From positions 1-64,000 of the forward strand of contig NZ_UZAC03000001.1 of the NCBI RefSeq assembly GCF_900538055.1: a stretch of 64,000 bases of DNA. The letters run 5' to 3'. Source of the stretch: Pasteuria penetrans. GTDB taxonomy: Bacteria > Bacillota > Bacilli > Thermoactinomycetales > Thermoactinomycetaceae. A program made the translations under genes and the position numbers. The notes beneath the pieces are model-generated. The model saw only the letters and a program-made list of their open reading frames with translations. It was not told the origin of the DNA and did no database searches. Positions 18,502 through 28,440 of this stretch are shown here, piece by piece. Each line of letters begins with the position of its first letter. Position 1 is the first letter of the stretch.

Positions 18502-18813
18502 ATGAGCATGCCGCAAATTCCGGAGGGGAAGTTTCGTCCTTCCTTTACGGAGGTCATCGTCGATCTACTGGAATCCATAGCACTAGAAGAAATTGCTATT
18601 TCCCACCTGATTAACGCCGAAGCCGAGAAGATCCAAGCTTTCGTTGGCAGGAATCTCGACTTCCCAACATCCCCCTGTAACGAAGAAATCAATCGCTTCA
18701 ATCAGGAGGTACACAAGCTCATTGATGTAATTGTAATGAAGGAATGGTTACTATTGAGGAAATTAGAAAACGTCATCCAAATCAGACCTTGTGAAGAGCG
18801 CCATGGAGAGTGA
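18502..18813 (+). CDS. Small putative spore-surface protein
   Basis: The start at 18502 (MSMPQIPEGKFRPSF) follows AAAGGGGAT; the open frame begins earlier, at 18457. It has about 103 residues. The central segment LLESIALEEIAISHLINAEAEKIQAFVG resembles a helix found in collagen-like or exosporium-associated proteins of Bacillus and Clostridium (SxALEExAxxHxxNAExEKIQ). The link to the spore surface comes from remembered family similarity, not a search. The next gene overlaps it by 23 bp. Confidence 0.6.
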   Translation: MSMPQIPEGKFRPSFTEVIVDLLESIALEEIAISHLINAEAEKIQAFVGRNLDFPTSPCNEEINRFNQEVHKLIDVIVMKEWLLLRKLENVIQIRPCEERHGE

Positions 18814-19681
18814 ATCGATACTACAGGAAAATACTGAGCAGTCAAGGGATTGGACTACCTTGCACATGCAGGCTGTCCAAAAACTAGAATCCTCCATGAT
18901 CCATTTGTGTAAGGCGCGTTTGTCCATGTTGGGGGCACTACAACAACGTTTCATACCCTACGGGGGAACAAAATACGATCCCTTTCTCCCCACACTAAAG
19001 GGCTTACAACATTGCCTACTGCGTAGATACACACTACAAACCCAACATAGCGGGGAAATATCCCCCTCCACCAAAGTGCAGACGCAAACCCCTATCGAAC
19101 GTCCCGATACGATTTGTAGGGAGTTCATTGAACAACACCCTAGAATGGATCAAAATATTAAAGAAAATTTGGAATTTAATAACTACATTCACCAACTCGG
19201 AACCTATACGAAGGAAAAGGAAACCATCCTCCAATTACCCAAAACAGAGAAAGAAAAAATCCCAAATCAACCACCTGCAACCCCTTCCTTTACAGAGTCC
19301 TCCCCCTGGTCTCCTCCTCCCCCTTCCCCATCATCTCCACCCCCAGAGACGGATGAAGATTCCTCCTACAACTGGTTACCGTCAGGAGACCCTTTCTTGA
19401 CACAACGTTCCGTCCCCTTTCCACCCCCACCCATTTCCTCTGCAAGGGATCATACCCCCACCCCCCGACAGGAGGAATCAGAAAAATTACCCTCCACGGG
19501 ATTCTATACGGACAGTGACCGGGAACCCATAGGGAACCAAACGACAGAAGCACCCACTCCCCCACCCTGGATCGCGCCCTCGTTACAGGGGAACAGGAGC
19601 CCTGGCAAACGTACCCACACCAGCTCCTCACCCCACCACTTCAGTGCATCCTCCCATTCCCCACCTCATTGGCAAGGATGA
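18791..19681 (+). CDS. Proline-rich protein downstream of the putative spore-surface gene
   Basis: The protein has 296 residues. The start at 18791 lies inside the end of the previous gene, giving translational coupling; an ATG at 18803 (MESES) behind a GAAGAG stretch is an alternative. The first 150 residues are helical and charged, with no signal peptide. The rest is proline- and serine-rich (SPPPPSPSSPPPE, PTPPPWIAPS), typical of an extended surface or linker region. A glycosyltransferase gene follows about 105 bp later. The function is not known. Confidence 0.65.
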   Translation: MKSAMESESILQENTEQSRDWTTLHMQAVQKLESSMIHLCKARLSMLGALQQRFIPYGGTKYDPFLPTLKGLQHCLLRRYTLQTQHSGEISPSTKVQTQTPIERPDTICREFIEQHPRMDQNIKENLEFNNYIHQLGTYTKEKETILQLPKTEKEKIPNQPPATPSFTESSPWSPPPPSPSSPPPETDEDSSYNWLPSGDPFLTQRSVPFPPPPISSARDHTPTPRQEESEKLPSTGFYTDSDREPIGNQTTEAPTPPPWIAPSLQGNRSPGKRTHTSSSPHHFSASSHSPPHWQG

Positions 19682-19786
19682 GACACGAACCGACCTACGA
19701 AATAGAGGGTTTCACACTGTCCCCCCCAGTTTATCCCCGGAAGGTGATCGTTTCCGTAATGGTAGATGAAGGGAAAGGTAATTTGA

Positions 19787-21007
19787 ATGGACAAAAAAAC
19801 GATTTCCCTCTGCATGATTGTAAAGAATGAAGCGGACTTCATTGGAAACTGCCTAGATGGGATAAGAGACACGATGGATGAAATCATAATTGTTGATACA
19901 GGATCTACCGACGGTACACAGAAAATATGCGAGGCCAAGGGTGCCAAGGTATTTCCCTATCAGTGGAAACAAGATTTCTCAGCCGCTCGAAATTATGGAC
20001 TCGAAAAGGCCAGCAGCGAATGGATCCTGTGGCTTGATGCCGATGAGGAAGTGGAACAAGGGGATCTCCCCCATTTACGAAAATTTCTCCACTGTGGGCA
20101 AGAAAAGCACGTTTTTTCGATCAAGCTGATCAATTTCCATGGTGAATCTCCCCCCCATCCAGACCGTTCCTTCCTCATTGCGCACCATAGGATTTTCCGG
20201 AATCACAGGGGGTTCCGTTTCCTCGGTCCCATCCATGAACAACTCAATATTCGGGATGTACTACCCGAATTCCCTGAGGTACCTATGCTCCCCATCCGTG
20301 TGTATCACTACGGATATATGGAATCAGTTACGGGAAAGAAGGAAAAATTTAAAAGGAATTTACAAATGCTTGAAAAGGCCCTTGAGGGGGGGGATCCCAA
20401 CCCATGGATCCCCTATCATATTGCCAGTGAATACTACAGGGTTGCTGAATATAGGAAGTCATTTGAATACGTAAACCAGTCCATCATTCGATTCATAAAA
20501 AAAGGAGAAACTCCCCCCTCCCTGCTCTACAAACTGAAATATGCTGTTCTCCTACTCCTGGGGAGCATAGACGGCGCCTATCCCGGCATTGAAAGAGCCA
20601 TTGCCCTGTATCCTAACTACGTAGACCTCCATTTTTACAAAGGAATCATACTGTTTGCTAAAGAAAAATACGAACAAGCACTCGATGTTTTCCACCACTG
20701 TCTCACGTTGGGGGAAGAAAATCTAGAGCACCTTATCCTATGTGGTCTGGGCAGCTTCCAGGCATGGTACTACATTGGTGAATGCGAAAGAAAACACAAT
20801 CGCCTCACTTCCTCTCTGTATGCATTCGCCCAGTCCTTGTGCCAATCGCCGACCTACGAACCCAGTTGGAAAGCACTCTATCAACTAGCCAAGAACCACG
20901 CCATGGAGGCACACGATCCCCTAACCAACAACACCGTGGATTGGAAAACTGCAGCAGGAAGGCAACATATCCTAGAGAAAATAGAGAATTATGCATTGAG
21001 TAAATGA
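19787..21007 (+). CDS. Family 2 glycosyltransferase with TPR-like C-terminus
   Basis: The protein has 406 residues, with AAAGG about 8 nt before the ATG. The GT-A core is clear: ISLCMIVKNEADFIGNCL, IIIVDTGSTDGTQKI, and the metal-binding DADEE motif (WILWLDADEEVE, about residue 85). An FLGPIHEQL motif follows, typical of the bacterial SunS-like and TPR-fused group. The C-terminal half is built of helical repeats (YKGIILFAKEKYEQALDVFHHCL). Cytoplasmic enzymes of this group add sugars to peptides or surface proteins. Its position behind two putative spore-surface genes suggests that it modifies one of them. Confidence 0.8.
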   Translation: MDKKTISLCMIVKNEADFIGNCLDGIRDTMDEIIIVDTGSTDGTQKICEAKGAKVFPYQWKQDFSAARNYGLEKASSEWILWLDADEEVEQGDLPHLRKFLHCGQEKHVFSIKLINFHGESPPHPDRSFLIAHHRIFRNHRGFRFLGPIHEQLNIRDVLPEFPEVPMLPIRVYHYGYMESVTGKKEKFKRNLQMLEKALEGGDPNPWIPYHIASEYYRVAEYRKSFEYVNQSIIRFIKKGETPPSLLYKLKYAVLLLLGSIDGAYPGIERAIALYPNYVDLHFYKGIILFAKEKYEQALDVFHHCLTLGEENLEHLILCGLGSFQAWYYIGECERKHNRLTSSLYAFAQSLCQSPTYEPSWKALYQLAKNHAMEAHDPLTNNTVDWKTAAGRQHILEKIENYALSK

Positions 21008-21462
21008 TATGAACAGTTTCCCACTCTCCTCTCTTCACATATATTGACATAAAAATGCTATCCCTCCATAACTCAACGGGAGAGCAAATTCCCAATTCCC
21101 CTGGTTCCCCGAAACACCAACGTTTCACCCATAGAGAATCCAGGAAATTCATCGATTCTAGAAAAGCCGGTTTCCATTGAAAACAGAAAGCCGTTACAGG
21201 GGAATACGATTTCACGATAACTTAGGTTTCATAGTAACTCCCCACAGACCCCAGGGAGGGAACCCATCCCCCCATACTATTTATTATAAAATAATAAATT
21301 ATTTTATAATAATACATATTTTTACCATTATATTACAAAGTTTTCTATAATCTATAAATTTTGTAATGAACATAATAAATATTTTTGTATATCATAAAAA
21401 ATAAATCCATAATTTTCAATGGAAACGTCATCCGACTCCCGAACCATCTCGACCTTGAATGC
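21008..21462. other. Noncoding, AT-rich, with an AT palindrome
   Basis: There is no gene. Around 21283-21313 an AT-only inverted repeat (TATTATAAAATAA, short loop, its complement) forms a potential hairpin. Its role is unknown. Confidence 0.45.
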
Positions 21463-21498
21463 GGAAGCCGAGCTACATCTGTAGCTCAGCTTTTTCCA
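21463..21498. terminator. Bidirectional intrinsic terminator
   Basis: The hairpin GAGCTACA/TGTAGCTC is flanked by AAGC and GCTTTTT, so it can serve both directions. The stop codon of the thioesterase gene (21486) lies within it. It separates the thioesterase gene from the glycosyltransferase side. Confidence 0.75.
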
Positions 21499-21998
21499 CT
21501 AGGGGAGGACCTCTGGAAAAATGTAGCTGATGCATATGCTACCAAAACCTGATCCTCATTGTTCATTTCGCCCTGAAATACAGATACACTCCGTCCCTGC
21601 TGTAAACAACTCACATGTATATCCAACGTTTCACCTATACCAATAGGAACCAGGTAGCGAATATGTAGATCCGTTGTCACGGCCATCTTTCCTTCCTGAG
21701 AACGATCCCGTGCTACCCGCCCCATCGCCGTATCGAACGCGGTGGCCACAGCCCCCCCATGCATCATCCGATAGCAATTGCATAGACATTCCTTCATCTC
21801 CATCCGATAATGATAGAGATTCCGTTCCATGCCTACCAATCGAAAATCCAACATCTCCTCAAAATAGGTAAAGGAACCCCCCCGCGCCCGTCGCAATGCA
21901 GCAATGGTTTGTTGCACAATCATCCGTTCCGATGCATCCAAATCCGCCCATTGTTGCATCAGATCCTCGTTTGTGATACCAGTATAGGATATCTCCAT
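21486..21998 (-). CDS. Hotdog-fold thioesterase (PaaI-like)
   Basis: The protein has 170 residues, starting at an ATG right after GAAGGGGGCTG. The hotdog signature is seen in CNCYRMMHGGAVATAFDTAMGRVA, with the HGG..A..D motif that binds acyl-CoA and carries the catalytic aspartate. TTDLHIRYLVPIGIGETLDIH matches the usual 'T.dl.i.yl.P' strand. Such enzymes hydrolyse acyl-CoA thioesters in the cytoplasm; the substrate cannot be told from sequence. It is divergently transcribed from trmB. Confidence 0.85.
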   Translation of the reverse strand: MEISYTGITNEDLMQQWADLDASERMIVQQTIAALRRARGGSFTYFEEMLDFRLVGMERNLYHYRMEMKECLCNCYRMMHGGAVATAFDTAMGRVARDRSQEGKMAVTTDLHIRYLVPIGIGETLDIHVSCLQQGRSVSVFQGEMNNEDQVLVAYASATFFQRSSPSGKS

Positions 21999-22093
21999 CA
22001 GCCCCCTTCTTCATTTCCCACGCACCCACACGAAACAAAAAAAACACCCTAATTTTAGATCGGGAAAAACCAAAAGAGAACGGGGGGCCTATA

Positions 22094-22756
22094 TTGCGAC
22101 CGCGTCGTATAGGTATACCATCATCCCAAAATCTATCCCACTGCCCCTTTGTCTACGCGGCCCATACAGCACCACGTGGCCTCTGGAGATACATACACGG
22201 TGTCCCCTCGCAAACACCTCTTCATGTGGAACTTTGCACAGGAAAAGGCAATTTTCTCCTTTATGCTTCACAACGACATCCCGACTGGATATGGGTGGGT
22301 GTTGAAATAGCCCCGTCCCCTCTATGGAAAGCCGTTCGCAAGAAAATAAGCAACAACTGCTACTTTCTTTGGATGGACATCAGATACCTACCCACCGCCT
22401 TCGCGCCGGGCGAAGTTACAAGATTTTATCTCCACTTCTGCGATCCCTGGCCCAAACAACGCCATGCCCAACGACGCATCACAAACCCCCCCTTTTTACG
22501 GAGATACCAACAATGCCTGTCCACTGAAGGAGACCTTGTCTTTAAAACAGACCACGCCGGTCTCTTCTCCTATAGCCTACAGAATTTACAAGCCCTTGGT
22601 TGGGAAATTCACGCCGCGAGCGTGGACCTCCACAGGAGTCCCCATGCGGCTACCAACATTATGACAGAATATGAAGAGCGGTATGTCCATCAAAACCTAC
22701 CCATTTTTTATGTAAGGACCAAACCGAATCCTAGAGAACCCGGGGGACCACATTGA
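22094..22756 (+). CDS. trmB: tRNA (guanine-N7-)-methyltransferase
   Basis: The protein has 220 residues, with a TTG start behind a G6 run. It methylates G46 in the variable loop of tRNAs using S-adenosylmethionine. The SAM-binding loop is VELCTGKGNFLL with GVEIA after it. The family signature is FYLHFCDPWPKQRHAQRRI (normally F.DPWPK.RH.KRR). The C-terminal KTDH and TEYEERY motifs are also present. The length is normal for the family. It is followed by rpsD in the same direction. Confidence 0.92.
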   Translation: MRPRRIGIPSSQNLSHCPFVYAAHTAPRGLWRYIHGVPSQTPLHVELCTGKGNFLLYASQRHPDWIWVGVEIAPSPLWKAVRKKISNNCYFLWMDIRYLPTAFAPGEVTRFYLHFCDPWPKQRHAQRRITNPPFLRRYQQCLSTEGDLVFKTDHAGLFSYSLQNLQALGWEIHAASVDLHRSPHAATNIMTEYEERYVHQNLPIFYVRTKPNPREPGGPH

Positions 22757-22824
22757 CACCCCTTCCATACACCGCTAGAATGAGGGGGGTTGCCTTTTAC
22801 ATCTTCTGAGAGTGCGAGGTCGGG

Positions 22825-22905
22825 GTGGTGTCCTGCAGGATCACCCCGGGAAACCAGGTATACCCAGGGAAAAATGGAAATGAATATGGAGGGGGGTCAC
22901 TTTGT
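22825..22905 (+). promoter_or_regulatory. Possible rpsD leader hairpin
   Basis: A GGGGTG...CACCCC stem encloses a GTCCTGCAGGAT loop-stem (about 22822-22850). In Bacillus, S4 represses its own mRNA by binding a leader structure. This hairpin is a candidate for the same role, but I cannot match it to the known fold by eye. Confidence 0.35.
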
Positions 22906-22908
22906 ATC

Positions 22909-23511
22909 ATGGCACGTTACACGGGTCCACGTTGGAAGATCAGTCGTCGGTTGGGAATCTCTCTCTCCGGTACAGGTAAGGAACTGAAGAAGAGATCCTA
23001 TGGTCCTGGCCAGCACGGACCCAGCAACCAACGTCGAAAGGTAAGCGACTACAGCCTGCAGTTGCAGGAAAAACAAAAATTGCGCTGGATGTACGGATTA
23101 GGGGAAAAACAATTCCACAACCTCTTCAAAACGGCGGGCAAAAAACCAGGAATCCAGGGGCATAACTTCTTCATCCTCCTCGAGACGAGGTTGGACAATC
23201 TTGTTTATCGCCTCGGATTGGCCAGCTCACGCCCCCACGCTCGCCAGTTGGTAGTGCACGGGCACATCACAGTGGATGGTCGTAAGATGGATCGGCCCTC
23301 CTACAATGTAAAGCCCGGACAAACCATCAGCCTGCGTGAAAAAAGCCTCCAATTGGCGGCTGTCAAACAGGCTATTGAGGTAAGCCCAGCAATACCTCAG
23401 TACCTCAGTTTCGATGCCAACAAGCGTATCGGTACACTGGAACGATTACCAGAACGCGGTGAGTTGCCGGGTGAAATCAACGAAGCACTGGTGGTGGAGT
23501 TCTACGCATAG
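22909..23511 (+). CDS. rpsD: 30S ribosomal protein S4
   Basis: The start is at 22909 ([16 protein letters not shown]), with GGAGGGGGG just upstream; the frame is open further 5' but homology begins here. The protein has 200 residues, the normal length. It is a primary 16S rRNA binder that nucleates assembly of the small-subunit body. The N-terminal [10 protein letters not shown] motif and the S4 RNA-binding domain ([31 protein letters not shown]) are intact. It is convergent with tyrS, an arrangement known from Bacillus. Confidence 0.97.
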   Translation: MARYTGPRWKISRRLGISLSGTGKELKKRSYGPGQHGPSNQRRKVSDYSLQLQEKQKLRWMYGLGEKQFHNLFKTAGKKPGIQGHNFFILLETRLDNLVYRLGLASSRPHARQLVVHGHITVDGRKMDRPSYNVKPGQTISLREKSLQLAAVKQAIEVSPAIPQYLSFDANKRIGTLERLPERGELPGEINEALVVEFYA

Positions 23512-23573
23512 GGCCCTGCCCCCTGTCCAATTAGGAAGTATTATGGGAAACAAATGCACGACTTCGGTAAAGG

Positions 23574-23607
23574 AAAAGCCTGCCCTCCCCAGGGGGCAGG
23601 CTTTTCG
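23574..23607. terminator. Bidirectional terminator between rpsD and tyrS
   Basis: The stem AAAAGCCTGCCC / GGGCAGGCTTTT has a short CTCCCCAGG-type loop. A-rich and T-rich flanks allow use from either side. The rest of 23608-23805 shows no gene. Confidence 0.85.
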
Positions 23608-23805
23608 GTTGCAATCTTTTCATACAGGGAAAAAAGGACTGGCATAGACCAATAAAAACAACAAATAGGGAGGAAAAAGGGGGAATAGAGGGAGATGAGA
23701 AAAATTCTTGATCACACAGAAAAAGCCAACCCTGCCCAAGAACCATCCTCATCGACAGCAAGAACTCTACGGCAGCCTACCCTAACAGACCCAACCTGTT
23801 TCATT

Positions 23806-25041
23806 CTAGGAGCGGGTTCCCTTGATTCGCATGAAACGACGCTTACCCACCTGAAGAGTTAGATCATTGGACAGATCCAACACCTGTTGCTCATCACTAC
23901 AACATTCCCCCTGAATCCGCACAGCCCCCTGCCGTACCAAACGGCGTGCCTCCGTTCGACTCCCCGCCAAACCCGCCTGGACCATGGCAGAAATAATCGT
24001 CCACTCACCAGGGGCCAGGAAAACCTCAGGTAGATCCTTCGGTACCTGTCTCCGCTGAACGGTTCTCTGAAAATGTTCCGCTGCTACCTCAGCTGCCGCC
24101 TCGCCGTGGTAACGACCCACCACATAACGAGCAAGTCTATGTTTGACCCTCATAGGATTTTGAGACCCGTCCTCCAGCTCCCTTTGCAACTTCCCTACCT
24201 CCTGTAGGGTGTAATCGGTTACCAATTTATAGTAATCGAGCATGACTCCATCAGATAGGGACATTATTTTACCATACACATTATTCGGATCCTCTGTAAT
24301 ACCCACATGATTCCCCAGACTCTTACTCATCTTTTTCTTCCCGTCCAAACCCACCAAAAGAGGCAATGTCATGGCAACCTGTTCCCTTTTCCCATAAAAC
24401 TTTTGTAACTGACGTCCTATCAACAAATTGAACGTCTGGTCTGTCCCCCCCAACTCTACATCGCTCTCCAGAACCACTGAATCATAACCCTGTAGGAGGG
24501 GATAGAGGAACTCATGCAAACCAATGGGTTTTTGCCCACGATAACGCTGCGCAAAGTCTTCCCTCTCCAACATACGAGCCACTGTCATCTGCGCCGTCAA
24601 TTGCAGAATATCCTCCAAATCCAACTTCCCTAACCACTGGCTATTGTAAACTACCTCTGTTCTTGCAGGATCAAGAATCTGAAACACCTGATCCGCATAG
24701 GTCTGGGCATAAACCAAAATCTCCTCCGGTTCCAGAGCTTTACGAACCGAGGACCGACCTGTGGGATCACCCAATCGAGCCGTCCAATCGCCTATGACCA
24801 ACTGCACCTGATGACCATAGCGCTGAAAATCACGCAATTTTTGCAAAATAACGGTGTGCCCTAGATGCAAATCGGCGGCTGTGGGATCCAAACCTACTTT
24901 AACCCGCAGAGGCTTACCCTGCCGTAAGGAATACTCCAACTTAGCAGCCAATGCATTCTCAGGTACTATAGTCACGACACCCCAGCACAATGCCTTCAAT
25001 TGCTCCTGTACCTCGGCCGTCCATTCCATATCCTCCCCCAT
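23806..25041 (-). CDS. tyrS: Tyrosyl-tRNA synthetase
   Basis: The protein has 411 residues and starts at an ATG 9 nt after AGGGGGAT. It charges tRNA-Tyr with tyrosine. The class I signatures are HLGHT (HIGH, about residue 58) and KKMSKS (about residue 235), and a C-terminal S4-like RNA-binding domain is present (MVQAGLAGSRTEARRLVRQGAVRIQG). The N-terminus and HLGHTVILQKLRDFQ fit the TyrZ-like subgroup. No T-box leader (no conserved TGGNACCGCG) is visible in the 900 bp upstream, unlike many Bacillota tyrS genes. Confidence 0.95.
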   Translation of the reverse strand: MGEDMEWTAEVQEQLKALCWGVVTIVPENALAAKLEYSLRQGKPLRVKVGLDPTAADLHLGHTVILQKLRDFQRYGHQVQLVIGDWTARLGDPTGRSSVRKALEPEEILVYAQTYADQVFQILDPARTEVVYNSQWLGKLDLEDILQLTAQMTVARMLEREDFAQRYRGQKPIGLHEFLYPLLQGYDSVVLESDVELGGTDQTFNLLIGRQLQKFYGKREQVAMTLPLLVGLDGKKKMSKSLGNHVGITEDPNNVYGKIMSLSDGVMLDYYKLVTDYTLQEVGKLQRELEDGSQNPMRVKHRLARYVVGRYHGEAAAEVAAEHFQRTVQRRQVPKDLPEVFLAPGEWTIISAMVQAGLAGSRTEARRLVRQGAVRIQGECCSDEQQVLDLSNDLTLQVGKRRFMRIKGTRS

Positions 25042-25967
25042 ACAACCATCATCCCCCTATAGGTCCATATCCCATCGCAATACAGACCACAGTATAACAA
25101 AAATACCCTTCCGTATGCACAATTATGGAAAACAGAAACGGTCCAGACCCTACGGAAAAGAGGAAAATAGCAGAAACAAAAATTCAGGATGAAACCCAAC
25201 CCGAATGCGGATTCACCATTTTGCTACGGAATTCCCCTGAACTACCTCCCCAAGTCATGGTAGTATAGTACCATCGTCGCCGCCTATCAGCATCAAAGAT
25301 GGGAGTACCCTCCCTCATGATATGCATGTCCAATCCAATAGCTCATAACCCCAAGGGATCCATTGCATCCATCCCGTTCATGCAGGGTTTTTTCGGAATT
25401 GGCTCCCCACCGGGTCCAGATTCCTATCCATTTTGAGTTCATTACGATCCAAACCGAATGAGTTACCCTATAATGGACACCCATCATTCCCACGTGTAAG
25501 CCCTCCTTGGGACCGACCTGTCCCATCCAGGTTTATTCATAAATATTTCGCCAGGAAAGAATAAAACTGCCTTCCCCTCCTCGATAGGGCCCACTAAAGC
25601 AAAAGCCCTCGGACAAGAGGATCACCGAAAGCTCTCCACATTTATAAAAAATAAAAATATACATACTAAACAAAATGGAATGATGTGACTACAGGGAGAC
25701 AAAAAATTGTGCGGCACTTGCGTGGCACTATTAGGGTATAGGGTTGAGACCTTCCTGGATAGGGTGTACAATGTTCAATAGGATTAAAGAATTCCGATAT
25801 TGGCGAGAAAATCCGCCATAATACTGCATTTTAAATTTCAAAATTAAGAAATACTCCACATTCCGGGAAACATGATGAAAAAAAATTGATTTGAAATAAA
25901 ACCTCACCTTTCTCCATCAGCCCAATCCTCCCCAATAATCTTATCCCACACAAAGGAGACGAAACGG
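25042..25967. other. Long intergenic region between tyrS and the PBP gene
   Basis: There is no credible gene. It is AT-rich from 25630 to 25900. The promoters for the divergent tyrS and PBP genes must lie here, but I could not place them with confidence. Confidence 0.4.
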
Positions 25968-28382
25968 TTGAGCTCACTACCTGCAAGGCCAAGGGAAATC
26001 ACCTCCGAACCGCCAACGATATCACCCAGAAAAAAAAATCGTTTCCTACGGGTTCTTTTTTATTTCTTCATTTCCCTATTCGTGATCGGGTCCAGTATCA
26101 CGGGTATATTCATCGGCATGATCATAGCCTCTATCAAGGATGAGGAAATACTGGATCGTGAAGAACTCCTACAGAATTTAACAAATCGACCACAAACCAG
26201 TTTCGTATACTCGGACCATGACCCAAAGAAACCTCTAGGGACCATGACCAGTCCCCAAGTCCGGACTTCCTTAACAAGGAACCAAATCCCGTACATGGCG
26301 GTAATGGCGCTCATCGCAAAGGAAGACAGCGGATTCTTCACGCATTGGGGCGCCAGTCCTAAAGCCATCCTGCGGGCTTGTTTCGAATACATCATGGCCG
26401 GATTCGAAAAGAGGTCAGGGGGAAGTACCCTCACGCAACAGCTCGTCAAATTTGCCATTCGGGATAAAAACTACTCATACGAAAAGCGTGACGTAAAAAC
26501 CAAAATTATAGAAATCATGACATCTTTCAAACTGGAGAGGGAATTCACAAAGGACGAAATTCTAACGGCCTATTTTAACAATGTACCAATGGGTAGTAAC
26601 CGCAACAGAAAGCAGATACGTGGATTCGCCGAGGCAGCCAACAACTTCTTCGGGAAGAGCGATCTGAACGATCTAAATCTTGCCCAAACCGCTTATCTTG
26701 TTGCTATGGTCCAATCCCCTAACCGGTATAGTCCCCTTCATTGTTCGGGAAAAAACACGAATGTCTGTTTGGAGGAAGGCAAAAAGAAGCAAAAAATTGT
26801 TCTCGACAGACTGCTGAAGCACCGCAACATCACCGAACAACAATATCAAGAAGCCCTGGATTTTGACCTTGCCTCCTCCATTCTCACCCAATCACCCTAC
26901 CCCGCCCAAACCGAACCGCTATTGATGCAGGCGATTCAAAATGAAGCGGGGAGAATCCTCATGAAAACGGGGAAATACCACTGCAACACAGGGAAGGAAT
27001 GCGAAAAGAAAGCGGCCGAGGGCGGTTTCAAGATTTACACGTCCGTCCACCCCGAAACGCAAAGGGTGACGGAGGAAATTGCCAAACAAATGCCCTTCAA
27101 TAGAAAGAAATACAAAGATAAAACCTACAGGGAACTCCTTTCTGCTACCATCCTGGACAACAGAACGGGACAAATCGTCGCGGCCATCAATGGACACGAT
27201 CATGAAAACATCCAGTACAACTACGCCTTCCAACGCCGTCAAAACGGATCTGTGAACAAGATCATCGCCGCATACGCACCTGCGATTCAGGAGGGGAAAA
27301 TCAGCGAACACCAAACGGTAAACGATACCATCATTTATAAGAATGACGGAACCCCTTACCGGAATTATGATGGTCGCTATCTCGGTCCCATGTCCTTGGC
27401 AGCGGCTGTTGCCCAATCACGGAACACAATCCCCATTCAGTTGGCTCGTTCCATAGGCATAGGGATCATGAAGAAATACCTAGGTAGGCTAGGCATACCC
27501 CCAGACGATAGGGAGGGGGAGGCCGTTGCGCTTGGGGGCTACTACACAGGTGTCACCACCGCACAAACCGCCGCTGCCTATGCCACGGCAGTTGGCCCCA
27601 AAGGATGCTATCAGGAGCCCCATCTCATTCGGCTCATAATGGATGGAAAAAACAACATCGTCTTCAACAATCAGGAGTCCAACCGCACCTGCGAACCTGT
27701 CTTCAATGAAAAGACACGAGGAATTATGGTCCGCCTAATGCGTGGTGTAATTACGTCAGGAACGGCAAGAACAATCGGACAGAGGTTCCCCCAAGATTAT
27801 CTCTTTGGTAAAACTGGAACGAGTAACGATGACCAGAACCACTATCTCGTCATCTGCACTAAAGACTATACCATTGCCATTTGGATGGGCTACGAGATGA
27901 ATGCTCTATCATCAAAAGGTTCACTAAAAACCAAAGATTACTTCAACAAAATCTACCCTGAAATAAAGAGAACTCTAAACATCGATGCTACCGCCCCCGA
28001 TTTTGCACTCCAGGGGTCCCCCCCTCCCCCCCACTCCGCTCCCGTGGTATCAACCGGGGACCCTTCCATCGAGAACCCCTCCTCCATGCCCCCCCCTCCC
28101 ATCCGGCGTGAGTTTCCCCCTACACAAAATATCTCCCCCAGGGAAATCACGATCCCCCCCTACAAAGGGAAAACAAGAGGAATGACAAGACCACCCCATG
28201 GGCCCTCTTCATCCGATGATGGGGGTCCAGGAATCAACGGGATGGGAGATGAGTTTGTAGATGCAGTAGGGAATCCCCCTTCCAACCGTATGAATAGGAC
28301 GGGATCGCCCGGGGGGCGAATCCGAGAAAATGGTATTCCCCCCCACAGGCACGAGATAGGTGGAGAACCAACAATCCCATAA
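25968..28382 (+). CDS. Class A penicillin-binding protein (transglycosylase/transpeptidase)
   Basis: The protein has 804 residues. The start is TTG at 25968, with AAAGGAG 8-9 nt upstream. One membrane anchor is present (FYFFISLFVIGSSITGIFIGMIIA). The GT51 glycosyltransferase domain includes the catalytic EDSGFF (Glu119), GGSTLTQQLVKF and the TAYLVAMVQSPNRYSP region. The transpeptidase domain has SVNK (Ser428), SRN (Ser484) and KTG (Lys615). The last 140 residues are a proline/glycine-rich tail. It polymerises and cross-links peptidoglycan outside the membrane. The usual STFK is SVNK here, and the same variant occurs in the neighbouring paralogue. Confidence 0.93.
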   Translation: MSSLPARPREITSEPPTISPRKKNRFLRVLFYFFISLFVIGSSITGIFIGMIIASIKDEEILDREELLQNLTNRPQTSFVYSDHDPKKPLGTMTSPQVRTSLTRNQIPYMAVMALIAKEDSGFFTHWGASPKAILRACFEYIMAGFEKRSGGSTLTQQLVKFAIRDKNYSYEKRDVKTKIIEIMTSFKLEREFTKDEILTAYFNNVPMGSNRNRKQIRGFAEAANNFFGKSDLNDLNLAQTAYLVAMVQSPNRYSPLHCSGKNTNVCLEEGKKKQKIVLDRLLKHRNITEQQYQEALDFDLASSILTQSPYPAQTEPLLMQAIQNEAGRILMKTGKYHCNTGKECEKKAAEGGFKIYTSVHPETQRVTEEIAKQMPFNRKKYKDKTYRELLSATILDNRTGQIVAAINGHDHENIQYNYAFQRRQNGSVNKIIAAYAPAIQEGKISEHQTVNDTIIYKNDGTPYRNYDGRYLGPMSLAAAVAQSRNTIPIQLARSIGIGIMKKYLGRLGIPPDDREGEAVALGGYYTGVTTAQTAAAYATAVGPKGCYQEPHLIRLIMDGKNNIVFNNQESNRTCEPVFNEKTRGIMVRLMRGVITSGTARTIGQRFPQDYLFGKTGTSNDDQNHYLVICTKDYTIAIWMGYEMNALSSKGSLKTKDYFNKIYPEIKRTLNIDATAPDFALQGSPPPPHSAPVVSTGDPSIENPSSMPPPPIRREFPPTQNISPREITIPPYKGKTRGMTRPPHGPSSSDDGGPGINGMGDEFVDAVGNPPSNRMNRTGSPGGRIRENGIPPHRHEIGGEPTIP

Positions 28383-28388
28383 ATAAAC

Positions 28389-28440
28389 AAAATACACCCT
28401 ATGGGCTTTTCTTTCCCTGGGGTGTATTTCTCCTTTTTTA
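28389..28440 (+). terminator. Terminator after the class A PBP gene
   Basis: AAATACACCC pairs with GGGTGTATTT around a loop, followed by CTCCTTTTTT. Confidence 0.75.
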
